Positions 23,915-32,841 of a stretch of 46,729 nucleotides of DNA are shown in pieces (positions within the stretch are counted from its first letter, which is position 1; each line of letters starts with the position of its first letter). Under the pieces are notes generated by a model that was given only the letters and a program-made list of their open reading frames with translations, was not told the origin of the DNA and did no database searches. The position numbers and the translations under genes were made by a program. Source of the DNA: an uncultured Prevotella sp. (lineage in GTDB: Bacteria > Bacteroidota > Bacteroidia > Bacteroidales > Bacteroidaceae); the NCBI GenBank assembly GCA_900322095.1, contig ONYS01000006.1, forward strand, positions 1 through 46,729, written 5' to 3'.

Positions 23915-26197
23915 GCGGGGGAAGAAGTCGCGCATCGTCTCCGTATAGACCGAGCCGTAGTGCTCCTGGTTGTAGATGCTGACGTGCGAACCCGTGGTGG
24001 TGCGGAACAGCTCGCGGTAGATGTCGTAGATGGTCACCGCGTTGTTGGCGTTCACCTGGCGGCGGAAGGTGCGGGCGAAGGCGTTGGAGAGGAACGTGCC
24101 GAGCTCGTTGTCGTGCACGTCGGCCTTCGACGTCTCGTAGCCCGTGGCCGCCGTCATCACCAGCACGTTGGGCACACCCTTCAGGGCCTCGCCCCAGAGC
24201 CCGCTGAAGCAGGTCTCGATGCTGAACATCATGCGGCGGAACTTCTGCTGCGCGGCCATGTCGGTGGCGATGGCCTTGATGCGCGTGGTGCCGTAGCCGC
24301 GGGCGTCCTCGTTGCCCCAGAGCGGACCCTCGCCGTTGCCGCCGTGGCCGCTCCAGAAGAAGAACACGTCGCTGGTCTCCGTGGAGTGGATGACCTGCGG
24401 CAGGCGGTCGCTCTGGCGGCCCAGCATGATGTCGGCCAGGTCGTCGCGCGTCAGCTGCGAGAAGTGGTAATCGACCACCGCCCCCTGGCGCACGTCGTCG
24501 TTCACCAGCGGGTCGGTCTCCCGTGGGTTGCTGCTGCGCTCCACGTATATCTTGCCCGGGAAGGCGTTGCGCTCGTCGTTCGCCAGGTTGTCCTCGACGA
24601 TGAGCACGATGTGGTCGTCGTCGTAGCCGTGGCGGCGTAGCGTCTGGTACATGGCGAAGGCGTCGGCCTGGTGGCGATAGTTGGCCCACGACGTGCTGGG
24701 GCTGATGACCACGGCCCAGTGGTCGGTGACGTCGGGCAGCGTGACGCTGACGGGCGTATCGTCGAACTGCTGCATGTTCTTCTTCTGCTGCGCCCACAGG
24801 GCGGTCGTCGATGACTCGGTGTTGGAGCCGCTGGTGGAGAGGTAGATGAGGGGATCGACGGTGCTGACGTAGCCGCCGCCTTCATCGGTATGGTCCTCCA
24901 TGCGCAACTCCCAGATCATGTAGGTGGAGTTAAGCACCTTCGTGCTGGTCTCCTGGTCGAAGATGAGGGAGCCGGAGGCACCGGTAACGTCGATGTCGAG
25001 TCCCAAGGCCAGGTAGTTGAAGGCCACTGCCAGACTGGTGCCTGACCACGAGGTCGGCGTGGCGGTGCGGTTGCAGACCACAGCGCGCATGTGGTCGGTG
25101 AGGCCCGGTCCGAAGGGTTTTTCGTTGTAGGCCACCTGCTGGCCGTTGACGATGCAGCGGTCGCCGTTGGCCATCTGGTGGGCGGCACCGAGGGCGATGA
25201 TGGTCAGCGCGTCGTACATCTGGGCTTCACCGACGGTAGGATTGCGGAACCGCTTGCCGTAGAGCACCTGCGGGAAACCGAAGCTGGGCGAGCAGTAGGG
25301 CGTGATGCCCATGCGGAAGTTCTCGGAGCGCTCGTTGCCCTGGGTGATGTATTCGTCTAACGACGTGTCGGCGCATAGCGGTGTGAACATAGCGTACATG
25401 TCGTCGGCGTTGAGCTCAAAGAACTCGGCGGCCTGGTCGCAGACGTCGAGGTAGAGCGAGGCGTCGCTCAGCGCGGCGCACAGCAGCAGCTGCGTCTCGT
25501 GGCTCTGACTGGCCACCTGCTTCATGACACTGGTGAGGTCCATGCCCTGCTGGTAGGCCACGGTGGCGGAGAGCTTCACGCCCTGCTCGTTGGCGTAGTA
25601 GGGGAACCAGTCGAAGAACGACTTGCCGTAGTTGTCGTCGCTATAGACGAGGATGACCTCCTTGTAGCCCACGGTCTTGGCGGCGGCGAGCATGATCTCG
25701 CACTGGGTGATGTCGCTCTCGGTGAGGAACCACGCGTAGGTCTCGCGGGCGTTGATGCGCTGCAGCTCGGCACTGGTACACGAGGGCATGACGACGGGCA
25801 GCCGCTGCTGCCAGGCGTACTTCAGGAACGTCATGGCGTTGCTGGAGTGGTAGGGGCCGATGATGGCGTGGCAGGTATCGTCGCCCTCCTTGGGGTGCGT
25901 CAGATTGTAGGCCAACACGTCCAGGTCTTCGGTGTCCTCATCGTGGTAGCGCAGGTTCAGTTTCACCTGTCTCTTCAGCTTGGCCTGTGCCTGTTTGATG
26001 TTGTCCATTGCCATGTCGATGGTCAGCTGCCATTCGTCTTGTACGCTGGCTGGCAGCACCACATCAACGTTAAGGACGTGTACCTCGGTTTTCTCCACAG
26101 GCACCGCCGGTGTCTTGTCGTCGTCGCTGCTGCAGGCCACAAAGCCGACCGTCAGGACGGCCATCAATGTATATCCTATTATCTTCTTCATATTCAT
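23912..26197 (-). CDS. Lipoprotein with receptor-like PBP domain fused to a legumain-like C13 protease
   Basis: A 761-residue predicted lipoprotein (MKKIIGYTLMAVLTVGFVAC, Cys22, then SSDDD). Residues 35-430 resemble type I periplasmic binding / ANF receptor domains: INTERNAL motifs include IIGPYHSSNAMTFLKYAWQQ, PVVMPSCTSAEL, KEVILVYSDDNYGKSFFDWF, and YDALTIIALGAAHQM. Residues 490-760 match the C13 (legumain/GPI8) fold: WAVVISPSTSWANYRHQADA (residues 494-513), DDHIVLIVEDNLANDERNAF, VRQGAVVDYHFSQLT, the catalytic His618 in FFFWSGHGG and Cys663 in FSIETCFSGLW, 45 residues apart (about 41 in legumain). The sequence after Cys, VLVMTAATGYETS, also aligns with legumain. C13 enzymes cleave after Asn or act as transamidases; the specificity here is unknown. 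It sits in the unit downstream of the MACPF genes. Confidence 0.87.
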   Translation of the reverse strand: MNMKKIIGYTLMAVLTVGFVACSSDDDKTPAVPVEKTEVHVLNVDVVLPASVQDEWQLTIDMAMDNIKQAQAKLKRQVKLNLRYHDEDTEDLDVLAYNLTHPKEGDDTCHAIIGPYHSSNAMTFLKYAWQQRLPVVMPSCTSAELQRINARETYAWFLTESDITQCEIMLAAAKTVGYKEVILVYSDDNYGKSFFDWFPYYANEQGVKLSATVAYQQGMDLTSVMKQVASQSHETQLLLCAALSDASLYLDVCDQAAEFFELNADDMYAMFTPLCADTSLDEYITQGNERSENFRMGITPYCSPSFGFPQVLYGKRFRNPTVGEAQMYDALTIIALGAAHQMANGDRCIVNGQQVAYNEKPFGPGLTDHMRAVVCNRTATPTSWSGTSLAVAFNYLALGLDIDVTGASGSLIFDQETSTKVLNSTYMIWELRMEDHTDEGGGYVSTVDPLIYLSTSGSNTESSTTALWAQQKKNMQQFDDTPVSVTLPDVTDHWAVVISPSTSWANYRHQADAFAMYQTLRRHGYDDDHIVLIVEDNLANDERNAFPGKIYVERSSNPRETDPLVNDDVRQGAVVDYHFSQLTRDDLADIMLGRQSDRLPQVIHSTETSDVFFFWSGHGGNGEGPLWGNEDARGYGTTRIKAIATDMAAQQKFRRMMFSIETCFSGLWGEALKGVPNVLVMTAATGYETSKADVHDNELGTFLSNAFARTFRRQVNANNAVTIYDIYRELFRTTTGSHVSIYNQEHYGSVYTETMRDFFPR

Positions 26198-26235
26198 ATA
26201 TATTGTTTTGAAGTTATCGCTTCGCTAACTTCGTT

Positions 26236-26280
26236 AACTTCTTACATCTTACATCTTACTTCTTACATCTCACTTCTCAC
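26236..26280. repeat. CTTACATCTTACTT tandem repeat between C13 gene and next lipoprotein
   Basis: Run of CTTACATCTTACATCTTACT and continuing CTCACTTCTCACTT, reaching into the 3' end of the gene at 26270, whose last codons (VSEK) lie in it. Confidence 0.7.
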
Positions 26281-27367
26281 TTACCACTTCTCCTAAGTTG
26301 TGAACTACTTCCTCCTTGAACAGCTTGAAGCGGGGCATCGTGCCGGCGGAGTGGTCCATCCAGTCCTTGAGCCATTGAAGGATGACGGCAAAACCGTTGC
26401 GGCAGATGGCCATGTAGTTGTAGGTGTAGATGCTATTGTCTAACATCAGCACCTCGTAGTGGTAGAGTGGCGTGCCTAACATGTAGTTGAGCATGCCGGA
26501 GTTGCAGGTGCCCAAGTCAGCGATGACGAATCCGTAGCCCGTCTGGCGGAAGTGCTGGTCGAGCTTGGCTGCCGCCGTGTAGGCCGCCTGGATGTATGCC
26601 ACGTTGGTCTCCTCGTTCAGGTCTTCGGCGTCCACGTAGTCGGACAGGGCGTAGACGGTGAGGTTGACGTCGTTGCCCAACTGCTGGCGGATGATGTCCT
26701 CGATGCCGTCGCAGTAGTAGTTCTGCGCTGCGGTGAAGCGTCGGAAGAGCACAATCTCTGGTTTCTCGCCGAAGAATCCCGGCTCGACTTCATCGCTGTT
26801 GATGAACGTGCGGATGCCGTCGCAGTAGAGGCCGATGGCCTCCGTCATGTCGAAGTTCGCGCCGTGGGCGCGGTTGCCGAGGCCGTAGGTGTCGGCAATG
26901 CGCTGCGTGTATGCCTCGTCGGCCTTCATGATGAGCACCTCGTCGGTCTCGCGCAGATAGCCCTTCACCTCGCTGAGCCACGCCGTCATGTAGGGTTCGG
27001 TGAGCACCAGCAGGCGACGCTCATACGTGCTCTCGTAGAAGGGATGGGCGGCGGTGGCTGCCCAGTTCTTCAGTGCCTGGCGGGTGTCGGCGACACTGTA
27101 TAGCGAGATAAAATGCACGTCGATGGTGTCGGTCCAACTTTCCATTGCTTCTGGCAGTTCCAGGGCCGAAGCACCCTGCAGCAGGCCGTCGGCATAGCCG
27201 CCGTCGCCCAGCTGTCCGGGAGCGAAAACCATCATCACTTGTAAACGCGCGCCAGCCGCGGCGGGTGGATTCACCTGCTGCGGCTCGTCGTCGTCCTTGC
27301 TGCACGAGGCGGTCAATAGCAGTACTGCCGCCGTAAGCAACATCATTAAAAGCCTTTTCTTTTTCAT
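26270..27367 (-). CDS. Unrecognised lipoprotein, perhaps PBP-like
   Basis: A 365-residue predicted lipoprotein starting MKKKRLLMMLLTAAVLLLTA, lipobox Cys near 22, then SKDDDEPQQ. The first strand LQVMMVFAPGQLGDGGYADG followed by LLQGASALEL recalls the Bmp/Med-type substrate-binding proteins, and a later EIVLFRRFTAAQNYYCDGIE looks like a hinge-like second strand. The resemblance is weak, so I do not assign a family. Its place immediately after (in transcription, before) the PBP-C13 gene, 72 bp away, suggests it works with that protein, perhaps as a partner binding subunit. The C-terminus lies in a tandem repeat. No enzymatic motif is seen. Confidence 0.75.
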   Translation of the reverse strand: MKKKRLLMMLLTAAVLLLTASCSKDDDEPQQVNPPAAAGARLQVMMVFAPGQLGDGGYADGLLQGASALELPEAMESWTDTIDVHFISLYSVADTRQALKNWAATAAHPFYESTYERRLLVLTEPYMTAWLSEVKGYLRETDEVLIMKADEAYTQRIADTYGLGNRAHGANFDMTEAIGLYCDGIRTFINSDEVEPGFFGEKPEIVLFRRFTAAQNYYCDGIEDIIRQQLGNDVNLTVYALSDYVDAEDLNEETNVAYIQAAYTAAAKLDQHFRQTGYGFVIADLGTCNSGMLNYMLGTPLYHYEVLMLDNSIYTYNYMAICRNGFAVILQWLKDWMDHSAGTMPRFKLFKEEVVHNLGEVVSEK

Positions 27368-27387
27368 ACCTTATTATATATTTATAA

Positions 27388-27422
27388 CATCTTACATCTT
27401 ACATCATCCATCTTACATCATC
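27388..27422. repeat. CTTACATC tandem repeat between 26270 gene and SL9
   Basis: CATCTTACATCTTACATCAT and on, ending inside the SL9 stop codon region. Confidence 0.65.
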
Positions 27423-28758
27423 AAATGTTCACTTTGGTAAGTCCGAGGTCTTCGGGTTTCTGAGTGGTGAACGCGATGCCGCGGACGGTGTAGATCATCG
27501 CGTACTCGGCGAACCGGTTGAAGTCGTTGGTGTTGGTATAGTGGAACGTATATTCGCGCAGTTCGCTGGTGTTCGTTATGTTGTAGGTGCGGCCCATCAT
27601 GCGGGCGTTCTCCATGCCATCGTCATTGGCGACGTCGGTACACCAGATGTGCCAGCGGCGCCACTGGCCGTGCCATGCGCGGTAGTCGCCCTCGGTGGCA
27701 TCCCTGACGATGATGACGCCGTGGGTAACGGGGTAGCCGGCAATGTGGCACCACTTATCAGTGTTGGCGGGATTGGTGTCGCCGAAGCCCGGGCCGGTGG
27801 CGCCCGACGACAGCACCCACATACCGTCGGCTTTGCTGTAGGTCCAGGTTTGTCCGATGGGGAATACCTTCTTGAAGATGTCTGGATAATTATCCTTGAG
27901 TTTTCTCTTGCGAGTGGCATAGTAGCTATCGCTGCACAATTGGACGTAGTCCAGGATGGCCTTGCCATAATAGGGCGTCAGAATATGCTCCGACGGACAC
28001 CAGGCTGCCCACTTGTCGTCGTCTTCGTCGTAGATGGTTTTCCAGTTGTCGCTCTTGCCGGGCTGCATGTTGATGAGCACGCCGGCCTGGTCGGAGTGAT
28101 AGCCTTTGGACACGCTGACGCAGATCCAGTAGCGGCCCTTGTCACCGACGAACACCTCGCCCCTGGTGATGGGTGACTTGAAGCCGCCGTTGTCGCCCCA
28201 CTGGTCAGCGGTCTTGTAGCTGATGCGCTGCAAGGCGGGGATGCAGGCGATGTCGATGTCGGCATAACCTACGTTAGCCCCACCCTCGGCCCCTCCCCCA
28301 AGGAGAGGGGAGTCGGCGCGGTGGAAGGTCAGCGTGCCGAGGCTCTGCTTGCGGCCCGTGGAGTGGCAGTCGAGGTTGGTGAGGACTATCTTACAGCCGT
28401 CGGCGGTCTCGGTAATCAGGTCGGAGGCACCGCCCACCAACGAGCGGAAATAGCCCTCGGCCAGGGATTCCGAGCTCACCTGTATGCTACGCTCGGAGGG
28501 GCGGCTCTCGCCCAGCACCTCGCCGATGGTTGGCTCGTAGGTATGTCCCTCGAAATCGACATCCGTCGTGTCGCTGAACGTCTCGCCGGTCAGCATGTTC
28601 AGCACCGAGGCCACGGCCTCGCGCTGCATCTGCTGCTCGATGGTCAGTTCGTGCTTCGTCTCTGGCGTCGTTCCGCCGTTGTCGTCATCGTTGTCTGAAC
28701 AGGCGGCGAAGCCAGCCGTCAGCAGCACCATCATTGCAATTGTCCAAATCTTATTCAT
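27421..28758 (-). CDS. SL9: short modular lipoprotein, third N-module type
   Basis: A 445-residue predicted surface lipoprotein starting MNKIWTIAMMVLLTAGFAAC with Cys20, then SDNDDDN. It carries a third version of the SL N-module: TYEPTIGEVLGESRPSERSI, SLGTLTFH, IPALQRISYKTADQWGDNGG and ITRGEVFVGDKGRYWICV. The C-terminal part (WHIWCTDVANDDG, EYTFHYTNTNDFN, MIYTVRGIAFTTQKPEDLGL) is shared only with SL10, and no lectin-like or type 1 module follows. Relative to SL10 it has an extra stretch, ADSPLLGGGAEGGA, encoded by an intergenic-type GC-rich repeat (28278-28312) inserted in frame. It is cotranscribed with SL10, 157 bp apart. Confidence 0.83.
   Translation of the reverse strand: MNKIWTIAMMVLLTAGFAACSDNDDDNGGTTPETKHELTIEQQMQREAVASVLNMLTGETFSDTTDVDFEGHTYEPTIGEVLGESRPSERSIQVSSESLAEGYFRSLVGGASDLITETADGCKIVLTNLDCHSTGRKQSLGTLTFHRADSPLLGGGAEGGANVGYADIDIACIPALQRISYKTADQWGDNGGFKSPITRGEVFVGDKGRYWICVSVSKGYHSDQAGVLINMQPGKSDNWKTIYDEDDDKWAAWCPSEHILTPYYGKAILDYVQLCSDSYYATRKRKLKDNYPDIFKKVFPIGQTWTYSKADGMWVLSSGATGPGFGDTNPANTDKWCHIAGYPVTHGVIIVRDATEGDYRAWHGQWRRWHIWCTDVANDDGMENARMMGRTYNITNTSELREYTFHYTNTNDFNRFAEYAMIYTVRGIAFTTQKPEDLGLTKVNI
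28278..28312. repeat. GC-rich intergenic-type repeat inserted in frame in SL9
   Basis: On the - strand this reads TCCCCTCTCCTTGGGGGAGG and on, the ubiquitous Bacteroidetes element that in other frames reads LTPGPSP. SL10 lacks it at the matching place, so it is a true insertion. A relative lies at 43736-43774. Confidence 0.8.
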
Positions 28759-28780
28759 TATCTTCTTTAATTATTTCTTT

Positions 28781-28891
28781 GGTCGCTTTGCTCAAAATCT
28801 TTCAAAATCTTATTCAAAATCTTTTCTCTATTCTTCATTTTGATAGATTTTTATTTAGATTTTGTTAGATTTTGAGGCCGACAGGCCGACC
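28781..28891. repeat. Post-stop intergenic inverted-repeat element after SL10
   Basis: Begins GGTCGCTTTGCTCAAAATCT and ends GAGGCCGACAGGCCGACC, as at 18621-18724. On the - strand it starts about 25 bases past the SL10 stop, and a CTTACCTCTTACTTCTTA repeat lies between. Confidence 0.75.
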
Positions 28892-28915
28892 CTCTTACCT
28901 CTTACCTCTTACTTC

Positions 28916-30217
28916 TTAAATATTCACCTTGGTAAGTCCGAGGGCCTCTGGTTTCTGAGTGGTGAACGTGATGGCCCGGACGGTGTAAATGCACGCGAAA
29001 TAGGGGAACCAGTAGAATTTGTTGTAATCGTGGTAACAGTAATCAACCCTATGCAGTGGGCTGGTATCCGTGAGGTCTAGGCTCTGATTGGCCATGACAT
29101 ACGTTTTGTGTACGCTGTCATAGCGTGTGCCGGTGCAATAGATTCTCCAGCGGCGCCACGACATAAAGTTATTCCAGTCAAAACATCCCTCGTTGCACTC
29201 CATGACGATGACGATGCCGCGCTCGGCGGGGGGGTAGACGGCCCTGTGGCAGTAGCCTACATCGAGGGTGCCGAAGCCCGGGTCGTTGTATTGCCACAAC
29301 TCCCATCGACCGTTGTGGCCGTTCAAGTTCCATCCCCATGCATCTGGGAAGACTTTCGAGCCGAAGCTCTGCTTCATGATTTTTTCCTTTTTGTTGTGAA
29401 AGTATTTAGCGCCGCACAGCTGGACGTAGTCCAGGACGGCCGATTCGAGCTTATCGGGTATTATGTAGTCTGCTGGTTCCCAGGCAGCCCACTTCTCGTC
29501 CTCGTAGATGGGCTTCCAGTCGTCGCCCTTGCCCGACTGCATGTTGATGAGCACACCGGACTGTTCGTAGTTATTGCCGGTGGCTACGCGGACGCAGATC
29601 CAGTAGCGGCCCCCACCACCGACGAACACCTCGCCCTTGGTGATGGGTGACTTGAAGTCGCCGTCATCGCCGTTGTCGCCCCACTGGTCGTCGGTCTTGT
29701 AGCTGATGCGCTGCAAGCTGGGGATGCTGGGGATGTCAACGTCGGCATAACCTACGTCGTTGGCGCCATAGCCGTTGTGGAAGGTCAGCGTGCCGAGGCT
29801 CTGCTTCTTGCCCGTAGAGTGGCAGTCGAGGTTGGTGAGGTCAATCTTGCAGCCGTCGTCGGTCTCCGTGATGAGTTCGGAGGCACCGCCCGCCAACGAG
29901 CGGAAGTAGCCCTCGGACAGGGTGGCCGAGCTCACCTGTATGCTACGCTCGGAGGGGCGGCTCTCGTTGCGCACCACGCCGATGGTCGGCTCGTAGGTGC
30001 GGCCCTCGAAGTCCACGTCTGTGGTGTCGCAGAAGTTCTCGCCCGTCAGCTTGTTCAGCACCGAGGCCACGGCCGTGCGCTGCATCATCTGCTCTTCAGT
30101 CAGCCCGCGTTTCACGCCCGGCGTCGTTCCGCCGTTGTTCTCGTCGTCGCTGTCGGAACAGGCGGCGAAGCCTGCCGTCAGCAGCAACATCATTGCAATT
30201 GTCCAAATCTTATTCAT
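28916..30217 (-). CDS. SL10: short modular lipoprotein, third N-module type
   Basis: A 433-residue predicted surface lipoprotein; the ATG at 30217 begins MNKIWTIAMMLLLTAGFAAC, Cys20, followed by SDSDDEN, which fixes the start against an upstream in-frame ATG. It is a paralogue of SL9: TYEPTIGVVRNESRPSERSI, SLGTLTFHNGYGANDVGYA, IPSLQRISYKTDDQWGDNGD and ITKGEVFVGGGGRYWICV, then SWRRWRIYCTG and CIYTVRAITFTTQKPEALGL. The last 12 codons are almost the same in both genes. It begins 39 bp after MACPF-1, so the perforin-like genes and the SL pair form one unit. Function is unknown. Confidence 0.84.
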   Translation of the reverse strand: MNKIWTIAMMLLLTAGFAACSDSDDENNGGTTPGVKRGLTEEQMMQRTAVASVLNKLTGENFCDTTDVDFEGRTYEPTIGVVRNESRPSERSIQVSSATLSEGYFRSLAGGASELITETDDGCKIDLTNLDCHSTGKKQSLGTLTFHNGYGANDVGYADVDIPSIPSLQRISYKTDDQWGDNGDDGDFKSPITKGEVFVGGGGRYWICVRVATGNNYEQSGVLINMQSGKGDDWKPIYEDEKWAAWEPADYIIPDKLESAVLDYVQLCGAKYFHNKKEKIMKQSFGSKVFPDAWGWNLNGHNGRWELWQYNDPGFGTLDVGYCHRAVYPPAERGIVIVMECNEGCFDWNNFMSWRRWRIYCTGTRYDSVHKTYVMANQSLDLTDTSPLHRVDYCYHDYNKFYWFPYFACIYTVRAITFTTQKPEALGLTKVNI

Positions 30218-30256
30218 AGTCTTAACTTCTTTAAATTCTATAACTTCTTTCATATT

Positions 30257-32782
30257 CTATATCTCCGTGTTCTTGATAATCTCCGACCACTTCGGATAGG
30301 TGTACATCCAGCCACGCACAGGGCGCAGGGGGAAATAGTCGTCCGACCAGTCGCCCAGCGGCTCCATGAGCCGGAGGTGGTAGTCGCGGTCGAGCACCAA
30401 GACCTTGGCTTGGCCGGTGTCGTCGGTGCGCGAGGCCATGAACATATACTGGTCGCGGTAGCGCACGGCATTGTTGGTGCCGAAGCCCGTGTTGTTCAGT
30501 AGGTCGTTGACGCCGTAGTAGCCGTGGAACTGGGCGTCGAATCCGCTCTGCTGGCCCTGGTACAGCGCCTTGGGGTTGAAGCCTAAGTAGGCATAGAGGG
30601 CCTCAATCTCGCTGACGCGGGGCATGTACCACTTCATGTTGGGCTTGTCGGTGTAGTACTGGTTGGGATCGTTGCCCCAGAGCCAGCCGTTGTCTTCGCG
30701 CTGGTAGATGCCGATGTCGTAGTAGAAGCGGGCGTAGAGCGTGCCATCGACAATGTGCTCGTCGTTAGGGTTGTTCCCGGAGTCGGGGTCGTCAGTGAAT
30801 CCCATTTCGTAATAGACGTCGCTGCGCGTCCAGAAGTTGGAGCCGATCTTGACAATGGGATGGCGGAACGTATCGGCAAAGATGTAGTAGAAGTAGTCGC
30901 CGCTGACGATGGGGTTCGTGCCCTTCAGCCCCTCGAGGTTGGTGGGGTTCTTCAGGCTCAGGTTGCCGTGGACGAACCAGAACTTCGTGATGCAGTAGCC
31001 TGGCGGCAGGTCGTCGATGAGGTTCACGTAGCAGTCGCTGCCCTTGAAGCCCACCCAGGCGGGCTGGTGGATGCCGTCGCCGAGGAACAGGCCCTGGTTC
31101 ATGCGCAGCTTCTGGTCGTAGAGGGGATAGACGATGGTGACGCGCTCGTCGGTGCGAATCTTCGGCACGTACTCCGAGCACACCAGCAGCACGGGGTCGC
31201 CCGTGGGCTTCTCGATGGCGCTGCCGATGCCCTGGTTCGACTTCACGTTGTAGTCCATGTAGAGCAGGCGGCACAGCGTGGAGTCGGCGGTGGCGCGGCT
31301 GAAGTCGAACAGCTGGGGCCACTGGTCGGTGTTGAACTCGTACATGTCGGTGCCCAGTTCGCTGGCGGGCAGCTGGCAGTCGCTGTCCTGCACCATGCGC
31401 ATGGTCTCGTCGAGGAACAGCTGGCGCAGGTCCGGGGGCACGACGTCCCACAAGGGCATCAGCTCGAAGTGGATGACGTCCAGGTCCTCGTCCAACGTCA
31501 GGTGGTCGGTGTAGTTGATGGTGGCCAGCCAGTCGGTGACGTGCGATGGCTTGAGCTGGCCCTTGAACTGGGTGTCCTTGATGTCGCTCTCCAGCACTTG
31601 ACGGGCCTGGTCGCTGCCACCGTGTATCTTGATGGCGCCGTCGGCGGTCTTGCTCGACGTGGTGTTCAGGTTCATGCCGTTGCGATCGTCTTCAGAAATC
31701 TGGCCGAGCGTGTATTTGATTTCCTGCTCCATCTCCTGCTTGGTGTTGAAAGAGGCATGTTTCGACATGGTGAAGATGTAGTCGATGCGACCGCCGAGGT
31801 CCACCTGCGTGACGAGATGGGTGCCGAAGCGGCGCAGCGTCTGCACCGTCAGCTCGCGACCGTCGCCGCCCGCCTTCAGTTGGCGGCGAATCTCCTGCAC
31901 GGCATAGCCGAAGGCGTTGCTCAGCGGCAGGGCACCCGAGCGGGCCAGCGTCAGCAGCATGGCGCGGTCGATGACGCGGGCGGCCACGGCCTTCTCCAAG
32001 CTACCCTGGCCGTAGTTGTTCTGGTCCAAGTGGCCCTTGGCGTCGCCCTCCATCAGGTCGATGGCCGTCTGGCAGTCCTGCACGCAGCCCTGGAAGTTGG
32101 TCTCGGGGTCGCCCGTCTGGCGCTGGCTCAGGTCCTCGCCCAAGGCCTGCACGGTGTTCACCGCGCTGTAGTTCATCGTGGTGTACGACAGGTGGCAGTC
32201 CTGTATGAGGTGGTAGGCGTTCATGCTCTCCATGAGACGGATGTGCGTCATGTCGAGGATGGGGTCGGTGGTGCGCACCGACATGGGACTCTCCAGTGCT
32301 GCGTAGATGTTGTAGCCGTAGCCCACGTAGAGGTTGGCGCGGGCGTCGTCGCCGTTCTCCTGCTGGTCGGAGGCCGACAGCTGGCTCAGCGTCAGCGTGC
32401 CCCGCAGCTCTGGGCGGTCGGCGTCGGCAAAGGTCAGCGTGGCCGTGCGGCGCTGCTCGGTGCGGTTGTCGGTGGTGGCGAGGCTGACGATGAAGTCATC
32501 GGCCAGCGTGTCGTGCTGCACCTTGAGCCATTGGGCATCGCTCGTCACGATGACGGCGCGGGTGTCGGCAGTGAGCCCGCTGATAGTTACGGCAACGCTC
32601 TCGTAACTGGCGTAGCGCGAGAGCAGCGACGGGTCGTGGCGGCTGCCGTCGTCGATGGTCACTAACGACACAGCCCACTGCGTCGACAGCACGGGGCGCA
32701 AGTCGTCCGTGTCGTCGTGGCATGCGGTGAGGCCAATTAGCACCATCGTCATCGTTATCGTCAATATCAGTTTACGCTTCAT
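30257..32782 (-). CDS. MACPF-1: BACON + MACPF + lectin-like lipoprotein
   Basis: An 841-residue predicted lipoprotein; the ATG at 32782 starts MKRKLILTITMTMVLIGLTA with Cys21 and HDDTDD. Residues 60-135 look like a BACON domain (SDAQWLKVQHDTLADDFIVS, RTATLTFADADRPELRGTLT). The MACPF domain runs from GYGYNIYAALESPMS (about 155) to 470, with the full signature FGTHLVTQVDLGG at 319-331 (pattern YG[TS]H-x7-GG). The C-terminal 190 residues resemble FISUMP/C-type-lectin-like domains (SNFWTRSDVYYEMGF, YARFYYDIGIYQRED, MPRVSEIEALYAYLGFNP, YFPLRPVRGW). MACPF proteins oligomerise to make membrane pores; in Bacteroidales several kill related strains (BSAPs). The lectin-like end could target the pore to a receptor; that is inference. 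Confidence 0.88.
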   Translation of the reverse strand: MKRKLILTITMTMVLIGLTACHDDTDDLRPVLSTQWAVSLVTIDDGSRHDPSLLSRYASYESVAVTISGLTADTRAVIVTSDAQWLKVQHDTLADDFIVSLATTDNRTEQRRTATLTFADADRPELRGTLTLSQLSASDQQENGDDARANLYVGYGYNIYAALESPMSVRTTDPILDMTHIRLMESMNAYHLIQDCHLSYTTMNYSAVNTVQALGEDLSQRQTGDPETNFQGCVQDCQTAIDLMEGDAKGHLDQNNYGQGSLEKAVAARVIDRAMLLTLARSGALPLSNAFGYAVQEIRRQLKAGGDGRELTVQTLRRFGTHLVTQVDLGGRIDYIFTMSKHASFNTKQEMEQEIKYTLGQISEDDRNGMNLNTTSSKTADGAIKIHGGSDQARQVLESDIKDTQFKGQLKPSHVTDWLATINYTDHLTLDEDLDVIHFELMPLWDVVPPDLRQLFLDETMRMVQDSDCQLPASELGTDMYEFNTDQWPQLFDFSRATADSTLCRLLYMDYNVKSNQGIGSAIEKPTGDPVLLVCSEYVPKIRTDERVTIVYPLYDQKLRMNQGLFLGDGIHQPAWVGFKGSDCYVNLIDDLPPGYCITKFWFVHGNLSLKNPTNLEGLKGTNPIVSGDYFYYIFADTFRHPIVKIGSNFWTRSDVYYEMGFTDDPDSGNNPNDEHIVDGTLYARFYYDIGIYQREDNGWLWGNDPNQYYTDKPNMKWYMPRVSEIEALYAYLGFNPKALYQGQQSGFDAQFHGYYGVNDLLNNTGFGTNNAVRYRDQYMFMASRTDDTGQAKVLVLDRDYHLRLMEPLGDWSDDYFPLRPVRGWMYTYPKWSEIIKNTEI

Positions 32783-32807
32783 TACGGTAGCCATTCTATT
32801 TTTCACT

Positions 32808-32841
32808 TTTCACTTTTCATTTTTCACTTTTCACCTTTCAC
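32808..32841. repeat. TTTTCACTTTTCAC tandem repeat
   Basis: Units of ACTTTTC between MACPF-2 and MACPF-1; it touches the MACPF-2 stop at 32838. A similar run lies at 39896-39920. Confidence 0.7.

Noticed and set aside
26270..27367. Calling this lipoprotein a Bmp/Med-family nucleoside-binding protein
   Set aside because: Only the first strand resembles the family; the rest does not, so it is left unassigned.
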